From Aurantiochytrium sp. KH105 (taxonomy: Eukaryota; Sar; Bigyra; Thraustochytrida; Thraustochytriidae): 64,000 nucleotides of DNA. Positions 21,236-30,984 of this stretch are shown here, one piece after another. The notes beneath the pieces are model-generated. The model had not been told where the DNA came from and did not search any database. It worked only from the letters and a program-made list of their open reading frames with translations. The translations under genes were made by a program, and so were the position numbers. Location: positions 92,847 to 156,846 of the forward strand of contig BGKB01000156.1 of assembly GCA_003116975.1 (NCBI GenBank). The letters are read 5' to 3'. Every line of letters begins with the position of its first letter. Position 1 is the stretch's first letter.

Positions 21236-22936
21236 ATGGTCGTCCTCTCCGTCGCCGTGCTCTCCAAGAGCGGCAAGGTGCTGGTCGCACGACAGTATGT
21301 GGACATGTCGCGCATCCGCATCGAGGGTATCCTGGCAGCCTTTCCCAAACTTGTCGAGTCTGGGCCCGAGGAGTTCGCATCCTCGAGTGGGAAACAGCAC
21401 ACCTACGTGGAGACGGGAAGCATACGCTACGTGTACCAGATGATCGAGAGCCTCTTCCTCGTGCTCGTGACGACGCGAGGAAGCAATATTGTGCTCGATC
21501 TCGACACCCTGCGCCTCTTGAGCAAGGTCGTGCCCGAGTACGCCACGCACGTTTCCGAGGAGGAAATTACGCGTAACGTCTTCGATCTTGTTTTTGCCTT
21601 TGACGAGGTCATCACGCTCGGCTACAAGGAAAATGTCACACTGGAAGGTATCAGGACCAACCTCGAGATGGACAGTCATAGCGAAAAGCTGGCAATGATG
21701 GTCGAAGAGGGCAAGATAAACGAGGCTCGCGACGAGGCCCGCCGCAAGGCCATTGCCATCAACGCCCAAAAGGCTACCAACACGATGTCCCGCATGCAAG
21801 GCATGGGCAACAACGCTCTCGGTGGCATGGGCGGCGGCATGGGCGGCGGCATGGGTGGCGGCATGGGCGGCGGCATGGGCGGCGGCATGGGTGGCGGCAT
21901 GGGCAGTGGCATGGGCGGTGGCATGGGCAGTGGCATGGGCAGCGACAGCATGGGTAGTGCGCCGTCGGGGTCCACATACGGACAGTCATCCTCCTCTACA
22001 TCAGCAGACTCTAGCGCACCGAGCAAGACGGGCGCCAAGCTGGGTAAGGGCCTCAAACTCGGCAACAAGGCTAGCAAACAGATGACCGATCTGGAGCAAA
22101 TGGCAAAGGAGGAGGGAACCTCACTCAAGGCCTTTGTGCAGCAGGAGTCGTCCAAGGCCAAGGTAGCGGCCCCTGGTGCTGTCGTTCGCACAGATCCCAT
22201 CGAGGTAAACCTCAGTGAGACCTTGTCGGTCCTCTTTGACAAAGACGGTGCTCTCCACAAACTCGAGGTCAAGGGCTCCATTCAGCTTCTCTGCCACGAG
22301 GCCGATACCAAGGTGCGCTTGCAGCTCGAGGACTATGGCGACACCTCCATGTTTACTTTCCAACCTCACCCGAACCTCTCCAAGCCTGACTTTTCAGGAA
22401 GCAAGCTTTTGCAGCTCAAGAACGCCGACAAGGCTTGGCCCAAAGAAAAGTCGCTCGGCATTCTCAAATGGCGCTACGCCGCCAAGGAAGACGAGTCTCA
22501 GCTTCCTCTCAAGGTCACCTGCTGGCCGCAGTCGAACGACGATGGTACTGTGACTGTGAACATGGAGCTCGAGCTTCTCAACGAGCACCTTTCGCTCACT
22601 GGAGTGGTTGTGACAATTCCGCTCAACACTTCCGAGGAGCCCGAGATCACGACGCTTGAGGGCGGCGAGACGCGTCACAACGCTCGTCGTCATTTTCTCG
22701 AGTGGGAAATTCCAGAGGTCAACAAGGAGACCAGCGACGCCCAGCTCGAATTTGTTGTCGCCTCGAACAACGAGGACGACTTTTTCCCTGTCCAGGTCAC
22801 CTTTTCGTCCGAGGACACCATTTGCCCTGTGCACGTGGCTTCGGTCACTGACAACCAGACCAACGAGCCAGCCAAGTTCGGATTGTATCGCCAGCTCCAG
22901 ACTGAGCGCTACGAAATCGCTGCCCAGGTAGAGTAA
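21236..22936 (+). CDS. ARCN1: Coatomer subunit delta (delta-COP)
   Basis: 566 residues starting MVVLSVAVLSKSGKVLVARQ, a classic longin-type opening of delta-COP (about 1-140). A basic helical linker (MVEEGKINEARDEARRKA) follows. Residues about 197-240 are a run of GMGGG repeats, longer than usual for this hinge. The C-terminal mu-homology domain (about 310-566) shows VRTDPIEVNLSETLSVLFDKDG and, near the end, a two-layer beta pattern. In the COPI coat this subunit pairs with beta-COP and binds cargo and Dsl1-type tethers during Golgi-to-ER retrieval. The ATG sits directly after a GAAA repeat. Confidence 0.95.
   Translation: MVVLSVAVLSKSGKVLVARQYVDMSRIRIEGILAAFPKLVESGPEEFASSSGKQHTYVETGSIRYVYQMIESLFLVLVTTRGSNIVLDLDTLRLLSKVVPEYATHVSEEEITRNVFDLVFAFDEVITLGYKENVTLEGIRTNLEMDSHSEKLAMMVEEGKINEARDEARRKAIAINAQKATNTMSRMQGMGNNALGGMGGGMGGGMGGGMGGGMGGGMGGGMGSGMGGGMGSGMGSDSMGSAPSGSTYGQSSSSTSADSSAPSKTGAKLGKGLKLGNKASKQMTDLEQMAKEEGTSLKAFVQQESSKAKVAAPGAVVRTDPIEVNLSETLSVLFDKDGALHKLEVKGSIQLLCHEADTKVRLQLEDYGDTSMFTFQPHPNLSKPDFSGSKLLQLKNADKAWPKEKSLGILKWRYAAKEDESQLPLKVTCWPQSNDDGTVTVNMELELLNEHLSLTGVVVTIPLNTSEEPEITTLEGGETRHNARRHFLEWEIPEVNKETSDAQLEFVVASNNEDDFFPVQVTFSSEDTICPVHVASVTDNQTNEPAKFGLYRQLQTERYEIAAQVE
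21815..21960 (+). repeat. In-frame (GGCATGGGCGGC)n repeat in delta-COP hinge
   Basis: About ten copies of a 12-nt unit encode GGMG/GSGMG repeats between the longin and mu-homology halves. Length polymorphism is likely, and the linker is probably disordered. Confidence 0.9.
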
Positions 22937-23540
22937 GTAGGCAATGCAATGCAATGCAATGCAGTGCAATGCAATGCCAAAAAAGCAGGTAAAAAAATAA
23001 GTAAGGCGACCTCGTGACTTATTATGCACACCTCATGAGGCTTTTGATTCCATTCTTCGTTACATTCCATCTATCTGTAGTTGCTACTTGCATTACTTGC
23101 AGTATGTCAGCTTTTTCCCCAGCTTTTTGCTGATGTTTCCGCCAAAGCAGACGACTATGAATCTGCTTTACCCCCGCCCCTTGCGGCAGACAAGAGAGGT
23201 TACTTTCAAGCTAAATGTCTGGCACCCTGTCTTTTCGGGCAGCCTGTTCTGGTATTTTCTTGATGTATTCGCCAAAAAATAATTCTTTGACATGTGAATC
23301 TGGTTCGAGAAATTTGCACAAAAATATAGGGCCTACAAGAATGCAATGCTTGGGTCCAGATGTACTTGATAGCTACATCACTGTTCTGCCACAATCTGAG
23401 GAAAAAGCTGAGGAATGAATGAATGACTGAATGAACGAACGAGCCGTTTCCAGAAGGACGAACGGACCGACACTTCTACTGAAACGAGAAAGAAGCATGC
23501 AAGAAAAAGGGTAAATTAGTTCATAACGATGGAGCTATCT
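22937..23540. other. Convergent intergenic region
   Basis: 3' flanks of delta-COP (+) and thiolase (-). A (GCAAT)n pentanucleotide run lies right after the delta-COP stop (about 22941-22977). The rest is AT-richer unique sequence with no gene seen. Confidence 0.55.
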
Positions 23541-24746
23541 TCAAGCGCAGTTCTCGAGAATGATGGCAATGCCCTGGCCGCCGCCAATGCAGGCGCTGCC
23601 AATGGCGTACTTCTTGCCCGGGTTGCGGGCCAGGTCGTAGGCGAGGGTGCCCATGATACGCGAGCCCGAGGCACCGGTCGGGTGACCCTGGGCGATGGCA
23701 CCACCCTTGGACTGGACGCCCTCCTTCTCGAGGTCAAAGCCAAGGTCCTTCTGGCAGGCAAGGAACTGCGAAGCGAATGCCTCGTTGATCTCCAGAAAGT
23801 CCATGTCGTTGATCGAGAGGTTTGCGCGGCGAAGAGCCTCCTGGATGGCGGGGACGGGGCCAATGCCCATGATCTCAGGGGGCACACCAGCCACGGCGTA
23901 GGACACAATTCGCGCCATGGGCTTGAGGTTGTGCTTCTTGACAGCCTCGGCCGAGGCGACAATTACGGCGCCGGCACCGTCCGAGATACCGGAGGCGTTA
24001 CCAGCGGAGACAGAGCCACCCTTCTTGAAGAGAGGCTTGAGCTTCTGGAGCGACTCGATCGTGGTCTGCGGGCGCGGGTGCTCGTCGACCTCAAAGTCGA
24101 TCTCGCCCTTCTTGCGATCCTTGATCTTGATGGGGACAATCTCATCCTTGAAGAGACCGGCCTCCTGGGCGGCGGCCCACTTTTGCTGCGAGCGCAGCGC
24201 AAAGGCGTCGGCGTCCTCCTTGGAGATGTCGTACTTCTCGGCAAGGTTCTCGGCGGTGATGGCCATCGGGCAGCCCACATGCTTGTCCTGGAGGCCCTCC
24301 CAGAGGGAGTCGACCATGGGCGGGTTCACGCCCAGAGGGGAGCCGAAGCGGACGCCGTGCACCAGGTAAGGGGCCTGGGACATGCTCTCGGCACCGCCGG
24401 TGAGGACAACCTCGGCGTCGCCGACGAGAATGTCCTGCACGCCGTTGACGATGGACTGAAAACCGGATCCGCAGAGGCGGTTGACCGTCAGGGCGGGCAC
24501 GTCGATGGGGACGCCAGCCTTGAGCGCGACATGGCGAGCCAGGTAGGCAACGTCGGTCGTGGTCTGCTGGACATTACCCACGTGCACGGTGTCGATGATC
24601 TCCGCGCTCGGGAGCTGCGCGATGGCGCCCTTGGCGGCCTCCACGCCGAGCTGCACGGCGGAGAGGTGCTTAAGGCTTCCGCCGAAGGTGCCGAAAGCCG
24701 TCCGCTTGGCGGCGACGATGAAGATCTCCTTGCCCACGGCGCTCAT
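23541..24746 (-). CDS. ERG10: Acetyl-CoA C-acetyltransferase (biosynthetic thiolase)
   Basis: 401 residues from the ATG at 24746 (MSAVGKEIFIVAAKRTAFG). The enzyme condenses two acetyl-CoA to acetoacetyl-CoA, the entry step of the mevalonate pathway. All thiolase active-site elements are present: nucleophile Cys92 (NRLCGSGFQS), His355 (GHPTGASGSR) and Cys386 (CIGGGQG). Length matches type II thiolases of about 390-410 residues. No mitochondrial leader or peroxisomal SKL-type tail is seen (it ends ILENCA), so a cytosolic location is inferred. The frame upstream of 24746 has no ATG. Confidence 0.93.
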   Translation of the reverse strand: MSAVGKEIFIVAAKRTAFGTFGGSLKHLSAVQLGVEAAKGAIAQLPSAEIIDTVHVGNVQQTTTDVAYLARHVALKAGVPIDVPALTVNRLCGSGFQSIVNGVQDILVGDAEVVLTGGAESMSQAPYLVHGVRFGSPLGVNPPMVDSLWEGLQDKHVGCPMAITAENLAEKYDISKEDADAFALRSQQKWAAAQEAGLFKDEIVPIKIKDRKKGEIDFEVDEHPRPQTTIESLQKLKPLFKKGGSVSAGNASGISDGAGAVIVASAEAVKKHNLKPMARIVSYAVAGVPPEIMGIGPVPAIQEALRRANLSINDMDFLEINEAFASQFLACQKDLGFDLEKEGVQSKGGAIAQGHPTGASGSRIMGTLAYDLARNPGKKYAIGSACIGGGQGIAIILENCA

Positions 24747-25993
24747 CTTGCCTGACTTGGCGTGCTGTGTGCGTTTGCCTCCGCGGACTTTCGACCCTTT
24801 TGTGAAGATCAATCAACTGCCGCTCTGCTCCGGCTGCTCAAGAAACATGATGGATTCGCAGTCATGTCAACGAACGAACGAGCGATCGAACGAACGAACC
24901 GTCAGTCAAATCAATCCAGTCTGAAGAACAAGAACAACAACAACAAGAAGAACTCCCGCCGCTTCGTCCCGGTGCACCTGGCCGTGCCGTGCGAGGCGCG
25001 CGCGCTCAGCCTCTCCTCTCCGCCGGTCGATGCGCGTCTGTCTTTCCGTCTGTCTGCCTGCTGTCTGTCGGAGGGGAGGCGGGAGGGAGAGTCGCATCGA
25101 CTTACCTTGGATTGCGGTTTGCCGACGGGGTCGCGAGACATGCCCGCTGCTCTCTCCTCATGCCCGCTGCTCTCTCCTTCCCTCCTTCCTGCCCTTTCTT
25201 TCCCTCCTGCCTTGCTTCCTTTACCTTACCATGCCGCTTCCTTCTCTGCCTGCAGTGTCACCGCATTGCATTACACCGGCCGCGGGCCAGCAAGGTGGAT
25301 CGCACTGCCCTGCGCTGCACTGCGCTGCGCCGCGCTGCACTGCGCTGCGCTGCACCGCCTTGCACCGCGGCGCGTCGCAGCACATCGCATCGCATAGCGC
25401 TGCGCGACGTGAACAGAGCCTGCATCTCGGCCGGTACAGCGCGCGCGCGCGTGCGTGCCGAGGGCGGTACTCCTCGCTCGCCTCGACTCGCCGCTGCTGC
25501 TGCTCCAGCTCCTGCTCCCGCTGACAAACAGGCAGCCAGATGGACAGACAGCGACTGCAGTCTGAGGGTGAAATGGAAATCCCGCCACCACGGCACTGCA
25601 CTGCACCGCAATCCCATGCCAGGCCAGGGACTGCGATGCGCTGCAATCAATGCAAGGCGACCCCGTGCAATGCCACGCGGTAATGCAATGCAGCCATGCA
25701 ATGCGCGCTTCCCATTTCATTGCGCGCTCGTTGCTCCGCAGAGGCGCATTTCAGGCGGAGTCCGACCCTGGCCGGAGGGCTGGCACGTCCGGAACGTCTG
25801 GAGGCGCCAGGGCCGCGGGAAGCTCGGGAGCGTCTGGAAGCTCGGGAGCTCCGGGGAGGCTGGGAAGCGACGCAGCGAAGGCGTGGGCGGGAGAGCGCGA
25901 GGAAGACGCAGACGACCAACCGCGCGCGCGCGGCCGGGGACGCGGCGGCGGGCAGCGGCGAGCGCGGCGCGAGGGCGGGCGCAGAAGGGGAGC
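24747..25993. other. Divergent intergenic region
   Basis: Shared upstream region of thiolase (-) and the TFIIS-N gene (+). AACGA runs (24870-24900), CT-rich tracts (25140-25250), and a GCTGC/GCACTGC-rich tract (25300-25400, 25590-25710). Frames remain open by composition only. No gene seen. Confidence 0.5.
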
Positions 25994-27418
25994 ATGGCGC
26001 TGGAGCTGCTGGAGCGGAAGAAGGCGCTCGTGCGCGCCGTCGAGGCCGAGGAACGCGCCGGCAAGGAGCTCCTCTCAGCGCTGCGCGAGCTCCGCGCACA
26101 GGTGGAGGCCGCGCAGCAGCAGCAGCAGCAGCAGCACACGGGGGGAGGCGGGCACAATGACCACGTCGCCTTGGAGAGCCTGCTCGGCAGCCTTTTGAAT
26201 AACAAATTGGGCGCCGCCGCGCTGCGAGCCGACGTCCAGCACGAATGTAAAAAGGTGCTCGACGGGCTCAAAGCAGGCGCGTCAAAATCTCAGCCAGCTG
26301 ACACTGCTTCTGCGAGTGCCTCTGCGTCTGCTCCGTCTGCAGCTACTACTCCAGCGGGCCCCACTTCTTCCGGTGCCACGAAACCTCCGGTGAATGGTAC
26401 TGCAAATTCCGCCCAAGGAAGCAATGCTGCAGTCGTAAAGCAAGAAGAACCAGCCGTGAAACAAGAGGCAGCAACAAAGCAAGACTCGGCCGTGAAACAA
26501 GAGGCAGCAACAAACAAAGACCCAGTCGTGAAGCAAGAATCAGTCGTGAAACAAGAGCCTGCAGCAAAACGAGAGCCACGACCCCGCCTCACCGGCCTTG
26601 GAGTGAGCATGCTCAAGTTTGACGATTGTGTGCGCCAGCTCCAGGAAGAGGCCGCCGCCGAAGAGTTCCACAACATGATCGTCCTCATGTCACGCCTTCG
26701 CAACGTCAAGCGCATTACTATGGAGGACATGAAGCGGACCAATGCAGGAAAGATTCTCGGCAGGATCGCCAGAAAGTGTGCAGACGAGAAGACCCGCAAT
26801 GCCGCAAATGCTACTACAGAAATTGTAAGGAAGCGTTTGCAAGAGCAAATGAAGGCAGAAAAGGCAGAGTTTTCGAAAACGGCAAAGGCAGAAGCTGTGA
26901 AACCTACAAAGGAAGACGCAGAAAAACGCCTTTCTGCATCCGCGGCTCGCGCTGAGAAGCGAAAGCGCGAATTCCAAGAATCCAAAAAGGCAAATCAGCC
27001 CCGCCTGCTCAATCCCAATGAGCCTGGTATCCGCAAGCCGCTGCAAGGATCAAAGGCCACCGACGCAAGGTCCTCCTCGGGCTCCAATGCAGACAAGGAA
27101 CGCAAACGAAAGTCTGACCGAAGAGAAGCCAAAAAGGAAGCCAAAAAGGAGAAGAAAAAGAAAAAGAGCAAAAAGGAAAAGCGCCGACGAAACAGTGAGG
27201 ACGAGGATGAAAGCGAGGCGGAGAGCGATGACGACGACGATGATGGCCAAGACGACTTTGCCAGTTGGATGAAGGCGCGGCGCGCGCGTCTCTCCGAGGC
27301 ACGGGAGTACAGCGAGCGCGAGGAAAAGATTAGTGCAATGATTGGAGAAGAGGAGGATTTGGAAGCCGAGCTTGAGGAGCGAAGGGCGCGCCTCAAGAAG
27401 AAGAAGAAGGCTGCATGA
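25994..27418 (+). CDS. TFIIS N-terminal (LW)-domain nuclear protein
   Basis: 474 residues from the ATG at 25994. An N-terminal helical segment with a Gln run (about 42-48) is followed by an Ala/Ser/Pro-rich linker and a series of VKQE-type repeats (about 150-195). Residues about 205-290 fit the helical TFIIS N-terminal/LW fold (MIVLMSRLRNVKRITMEDMK, then TNAGKILGRIARKC), used by elongation factors to dock onto partner proteins. The C-terminal half is strongly basic (KKEKKKKKSKKEKRRR), then acidic, with a terminal coiled coil. This fits a chromatin or transcription-elongation factor (IWS1/TFIIS/LEDGF-like). No TFIIS zinc ribbon is present, so it is not TFIIS itself. Function is inferred from the domain. 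Confidence 0.75.
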   Translation: MALELLERKKALVRAVEAEERAGKELLSALRELRAQVEAAQQQQQQQHTGGGGHNDHVALESLLGSLLNNKLGAAALRADVQHECKKVLDGLKAGASKSQPADTASASASASAPSAATTPAGPTSSGATKPPVNGTANSAQGSNAAVVKQEEPAVKQEAATKQDSAVKQEAATNKDPVVKQESVVKQEPAAKREPRPRLTGLGVSMLKFDDCVRQLQEEAAAEEFHNMIVLMSRLRNVKRITMEDMKRTNAGKILGRIARKCADEKTRNAANATTEIVRKRLQEQMKAEKAEFSKTAKAEAVKPTKEDAEKRLSASAARAEKRKREFQESKKANQPRLLNPNEPGIRKPLQGSKATDARSSSGSNADKERKRKSDRREAKKEAKKEKKKKKSKKEKRRRNSEDEDESEAESDDDDDDGQDDFASWMKARRARLSEAREYSEREEKISAMIGEEEDLEAELEERRARLKKKKKAA

Positions 27419-27879
27419 CCGTCAGGTCTTTCCATCGTCAAAAACAACTTGCCCCTCATCGCGAGGAACCCCGTGTGCTCCCCGTTCTCCTCCATTCACG
27501 CTTTCCTTTCAATCTCATTCTCGGGAACGTCTGCAGAAACCAAACAAACACAGGAACTTGAAGTGCAACATACACCACCACGACGGCCACCATCAAGAAC
27601 CACAAGGCGGACCGCGTGACGCCATCCGCCAGCGGACCGCGCGGAAACAAGAACAAAAATCCTTATTTGCTAATCGTCGTAGAACGAACGGCCAAAGCAA
27701 CACTGAGTAAACGCACTCTTTGTAATTTCATGGTGTTGCCTACTTATATAGTTGATGCATGTTTTTTTCTTCTCATCTCTGCGCGCTGTTTCCCCCCACA
27801 AACGCACAGCCTTCACTTATGAGTTGTCTCAGTCATCTCGGGATCTCTTTTCGAACTCGCTCGACCTTGTCCTACTCGC
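27419..27879. other. Convergent intergenic region
   Basis: 3' flanks of the TFIIS-N gene (+) and Pumilio gene (-). Nothing recognisable was seen in it. Confidence 0.55.
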
Positions 27880-30800
27880 TTACGCAATGCGTCGTTTGGC
27901 GAGAAAGGAGAGAATGTGTCTCCCGTGCGCGTATTGCATGAGTACCTCGCTCTGCGCGTCGATGGCAGCCGCGATGCGAACACGATCAGACTTGCCCGAG
28001 ATCTCAAAGGCTCGCTGCAAAACAAAGTTTGCATAAGGATCCTTCATCAAATTGAGGAGGACCCAGTCCGGGGCATCGAGAATCTCGCGCACAATCTCGT
28101 TCGCTTGCGATGACGTGCCTGTCAGAAGACATTGCTCAACGAGGTGTGAGCCGAACTTGTGCTGCGCCAGATCAACGCACCGCGATGACACAAAGGACTG
28201 AATTCGGTCTGCTTGCGCCTGCTGACCAAATTGCAAAATGTGCTGCAAAATAAAATTCCCGTGCTGGTCCAACGCCAAGCGCTCATAGTCCTTTTCCACA
28301 GCGTCCACAATGGAGCGTACGCACGACGAGCGCTCGCGATCGCAATCAGCAAGTGCTCGTTGTACGAGCCTGCACGCGTTCGGATCCACCGTCATGCTTT
28401 CGACCTCGCTCTCGACTAGTTTCTCTACCGTATCAATCAACACTTGGCATCGCGCGCGCAGCTCGCTGCTTTCACTTCGAATCAGGGACGTGAGAATCTG
28501 CCCATGGTTGTTGCTACTAGCACTGCTGCTAGTGCTGTTGCCACTCGCACTGCTACCACTTGCGCTGAGAGCACCACCACTTGCGCTCTGCGCGTGCGAA
28601 CCTGTGCCCCTCTGGGGACTGCTTCGATGCATGCCCGTGCCTCGCGCCAGGGTTGCAGGTTTCGGCCCACGGCCAGGACGAAGCGTGAGATCTGGGCTCA
28701 GGTCATGTTGGAGGACGAGTAGCGCCTTTTGAAGAACATGCGAGGCATGCGAGTCGAGAGCCGCATCGCGGAGAATGTCCGAAGCCAGCATGATTTCCTC
28801 CATGAGTACGAGGCGATCCTCGGGGCTAGACAGTTCGAGGACACGCTGCACAACGCGGCAGCCGTGCGGGTGCTTGCTCAGCTCCAGGATGCTGCCTCGC
28901 ATCAATCTCGCAACCGTGTCTCGCTGGCTTTGTTCTGCATGTTTCAAAAAGACTTGGATGACATAGTTTCCAAAGAGATCCTGAGCAATCTCAAGGGCGT
29001 CAAGCATGAGCTCGTCCATGAGCGCCTTTTGGTCCTGCGCAAAGGACCGTGGCATGAGCTGCTGCAGGTACCTTGATCCGAGCGAGTCTTGCGCAAATTC
29101 GACCACGTGCGACTGAAGCTCGCGTACGGACGGGCGGGAGCTTTTTTGCCTGAAAGCCGAAAGCACCGCCGATGCAGGCGTTAAGCTCATTTCACGCGAG
29201 CCCTTGGCCGCAAAACCGCGGCGATTATCCCTGCTCGCACCCGTGTCGATGGCACTCGTGCTGCTGCTGCTGCTGGTACTGCTGCTGTTGCTGTTTGCGC
29301 TGGTGGGTGCACAGCCGGCCGAGTTGCCACGGGAACGAGATCCACTCTTTCGTCCCAAGGAGTCGCCACTTTCGCGACGTGAACGTCCTGACTGTGGAGG
29401 CTGAGAAAACTGCTGCTGCTGATATGATGCAGACACAGGAAAAGGGAAAGGCGGCATGGGCATGCCCATGGGCATCGAAAGTGGCATGCCATAGGCAGGT
29501 GGCATCATCGGGAAGCCCATCGGAGGCTGGCCCATATGCATGCCAGGAGCTGCTCCCGCATTTGCCGCCCCTGCAAGAGGGCCAGCACTATTCATGCCCC
29601 CCATGTTCATCCCCATATTGGCATTTGCAGCCAAAGCTGCTTGCTGTTGCAATAGCATCATCTGTTGCATGTACATTGCAAAGTGCTGCTGCATCGCCTG
29701 CTGCATCGCCTGCTGCTGATCCGACATCATCGGGACACCAAACGCATCCCAGGCGCCTTGCTGTGGCGACTCTGTGCCACAGGCTTGCGGCGCGCTGGTC
29801 GCCCCCGGCCCCTGGCCCGTATACGTGATGCCTGCAGAGTCTCTACCCATGCTTGAGGAAGGGTCTGGGTGATGGGACATCGACATCGGCGGCGGCAAAG
29901 GTGATGACGGCGTAGAACCCAAGTCGGACGAGAACCCAGGCGGAACAGGTGAGGAAGGCGAGAGCATCGGGGATGCGGAGTCGATGGACCCGATTTCGCT
30001 TGCATTCGACACCGCGCGGCCTCGGCGAAATTGCGCTGCAGAGGTGAGCATCTCAACTTCGCTTGAGGTATCGACCTCGAGGGTGGAGCCACAAAGGCTC
30101 TGGACAGCACCATCGTCTTTGGACTCTTCAGTTTCCCCTGGCTCGGGGGTGCGGCGGTCAAAGAGCATTTCGGGGAACGCGCGCCGAACGAGCGTCGCAG
30201 AGTTGACACGACGAAGACTCATTTCCTGGTGGTCCTCCCCAGAACCCGAAGCGCGCTCGGGTGAGCAGGGGCCACTCGCCCTGCCGTTCCTTCTCTTGCC
30301 TCGGAATGCTCCGCCACCCAGGCTTTCTGTACCCTCACCACAGTCCCTGAACTCGTCGACCTCCTCGTCATCGTCATCGTCTTCATCGTAGTTGTCAGCA
30401 ACCTCTCTCATGGCGGGAAGCGTCGTCCACTCTGGCGGGTGCTCGTATGCCCCAGCTTCCCGTCTGAGACGGAGATGATCAGGTCCGCCTCGGAGGGTGT
30501 TTCCTGAGAGCGAGTTTGGAAAGTTGGCAAAGGTGGCTCGACGAAAGAGTCTCTTTTTGTTGGCTTCGGACGGCGAGTGAGAATGATGCATACCCGATGC
30601 GCCAAGTGGGGCATCTAACGCGGTCTCGGTATTTCTGGCAGCTGCGACAATGGCCTCGGCAACGTCGTCATCCTGAAAGAAACTTGCCGATTTCTTGGGT
30701 AAGCGAGGGGTCTGTCCCGTGGTTGTCAGGAAGTCAAGCAGGGTGGACGATGCAAGCTCTTGCGGAATGTCATTACAAACGCTAGAAACGTTGTCGAACA

Positions 30801-30984
30801 TGTTATTGTTCCATGTACAGGCATCCCACGTCAGTGACTTGCAACGTTTAAGTTTGCTGATGTCCACATCGAGTGCGGGCGCATGGGCGTTTTGGTTTGC
30901 GGAATGGCCGCAATTCTCACGTTCCGCCCCGACTTGGCCCTGTGTATGGACCTGATCGTGATGCTGCAGATAATTTTGCGCCAT
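27880..30984 (-). CDS. Pumilio/PUF-family RNA-binding protein
   Basis: 1034 residues from the ATG at 30984. The first 600 are low-complexity (Ser-rich, then Gln/Met/Pro-rich near 425-530). Eight PUF repeats occupy about 605-1034, with recognition triplets readable as SRYLQ, NYVIQ, CRVVQ, SHVLQ, CRLVQ, NFILQ, SHLVE and NFVLQ. By the established PUF code (S/C-R..Q=A, N..Q=U, S..E=G, repeats 8 to 1) this predicts binding to UGUA-N-AUA, the classic Pumilio element. Repeat 4 has Ser instead of the usual Asn. A Ser/Gly-rich insertion of about 80 residues separates repeats 4 and 5. PUF proteins usually repress or destabilise target mRNAs in the cytoplasm. Confidence 0.94.
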   Translation of the reverse strand: MAQNYLQHHDQVHTQGQVGAERENCGHSANQNAHAPALDVDISKLKRCKSLTWDACTWNNNMFDNVSSVCNDIPQELASSTLLDFLTTTGQTPRLPKKSASFFQDDDVAEAIVAAARNTETALDAPLGASGMHHSHSPSEANKKRLFRRATFANFPNSLSGNTLRGGPDHLRLRREAGAYEHPPEWTTLPAMREVADNYDEDDDDDEEVDEFRDCGEGTESLGGGAFRGKRRNGRASGPCSPERASGSGEDHQEMSLRRVNSATLVRRAFPEMLFDRRTPEPGETEESKDDGAVQSLCGSTLEVDTSSEVEMLTSAAQFRRGRAVSNASEIGSIDSASPMLSPSSPVPPGFSSDLGSTPSSPLPPPMSMSHHPDPSSSMGRDSAGITYTGQGPGATSAPQACGTESPQQGAWDAFGVPMMSDQQQAMQQAMQQHFAMYMQQMMLLQQQAALAANANMGMNMGGMNSAGPLAGAANAGAAPGMHMGQPPMGFPMMPPAYGMPLSMPMGMPMPPFPFPVSASYQQQQFSQPPQSGRSRRESGDSLGRKSGSRSRGNSAGCAPTSANSNSSSTSSSSSTSAIDTGASRDNRRGFAAKGSREMSLTPASAVLSAFRQKSSRPSVRELQSHVVEFAQDSLGSRYLQQLMPRSFAQDQKALMDELMLDALEIAQDLFGNYVIQVFLKHAEQSQRDTVARLMRGSILELSKHPHGCRVVQRVLELSSPEDRLVLMEEIMLASDILRDAALDSHASHVLQKALLVLQHDLSPDLTLRPGRGPKPATLARGTGMHRSSPQRGTGSHAQSASGGALSASGSSASGNSTSSSASSNNHGQILTSLIRSESSELRARCQVLIDTVEKLVESEVESMTVDPNACRLVQRALADCDRERSSCVRSIVDAVEKDYERLALDQHGNFILQHILQFGQQAQADRIQSFVSSRCVDLAQHKFGSHLVEQCLLTGTSSQANEIVREILDAPDWVLLNLMKDPYANFVLQRAFEISGKSDRVRIAAAIDAQSEVLMQYAHGRHILSFLAKRRIA

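Noticed and set aside
23529-24755. 408-codon plus-strand ORF opposite the thiolase gene
   Set aside because: It is an antisense frame of the thiolase, kept open by GC-rich third positions; no domain, while the sense strand has complete active-site motifs.
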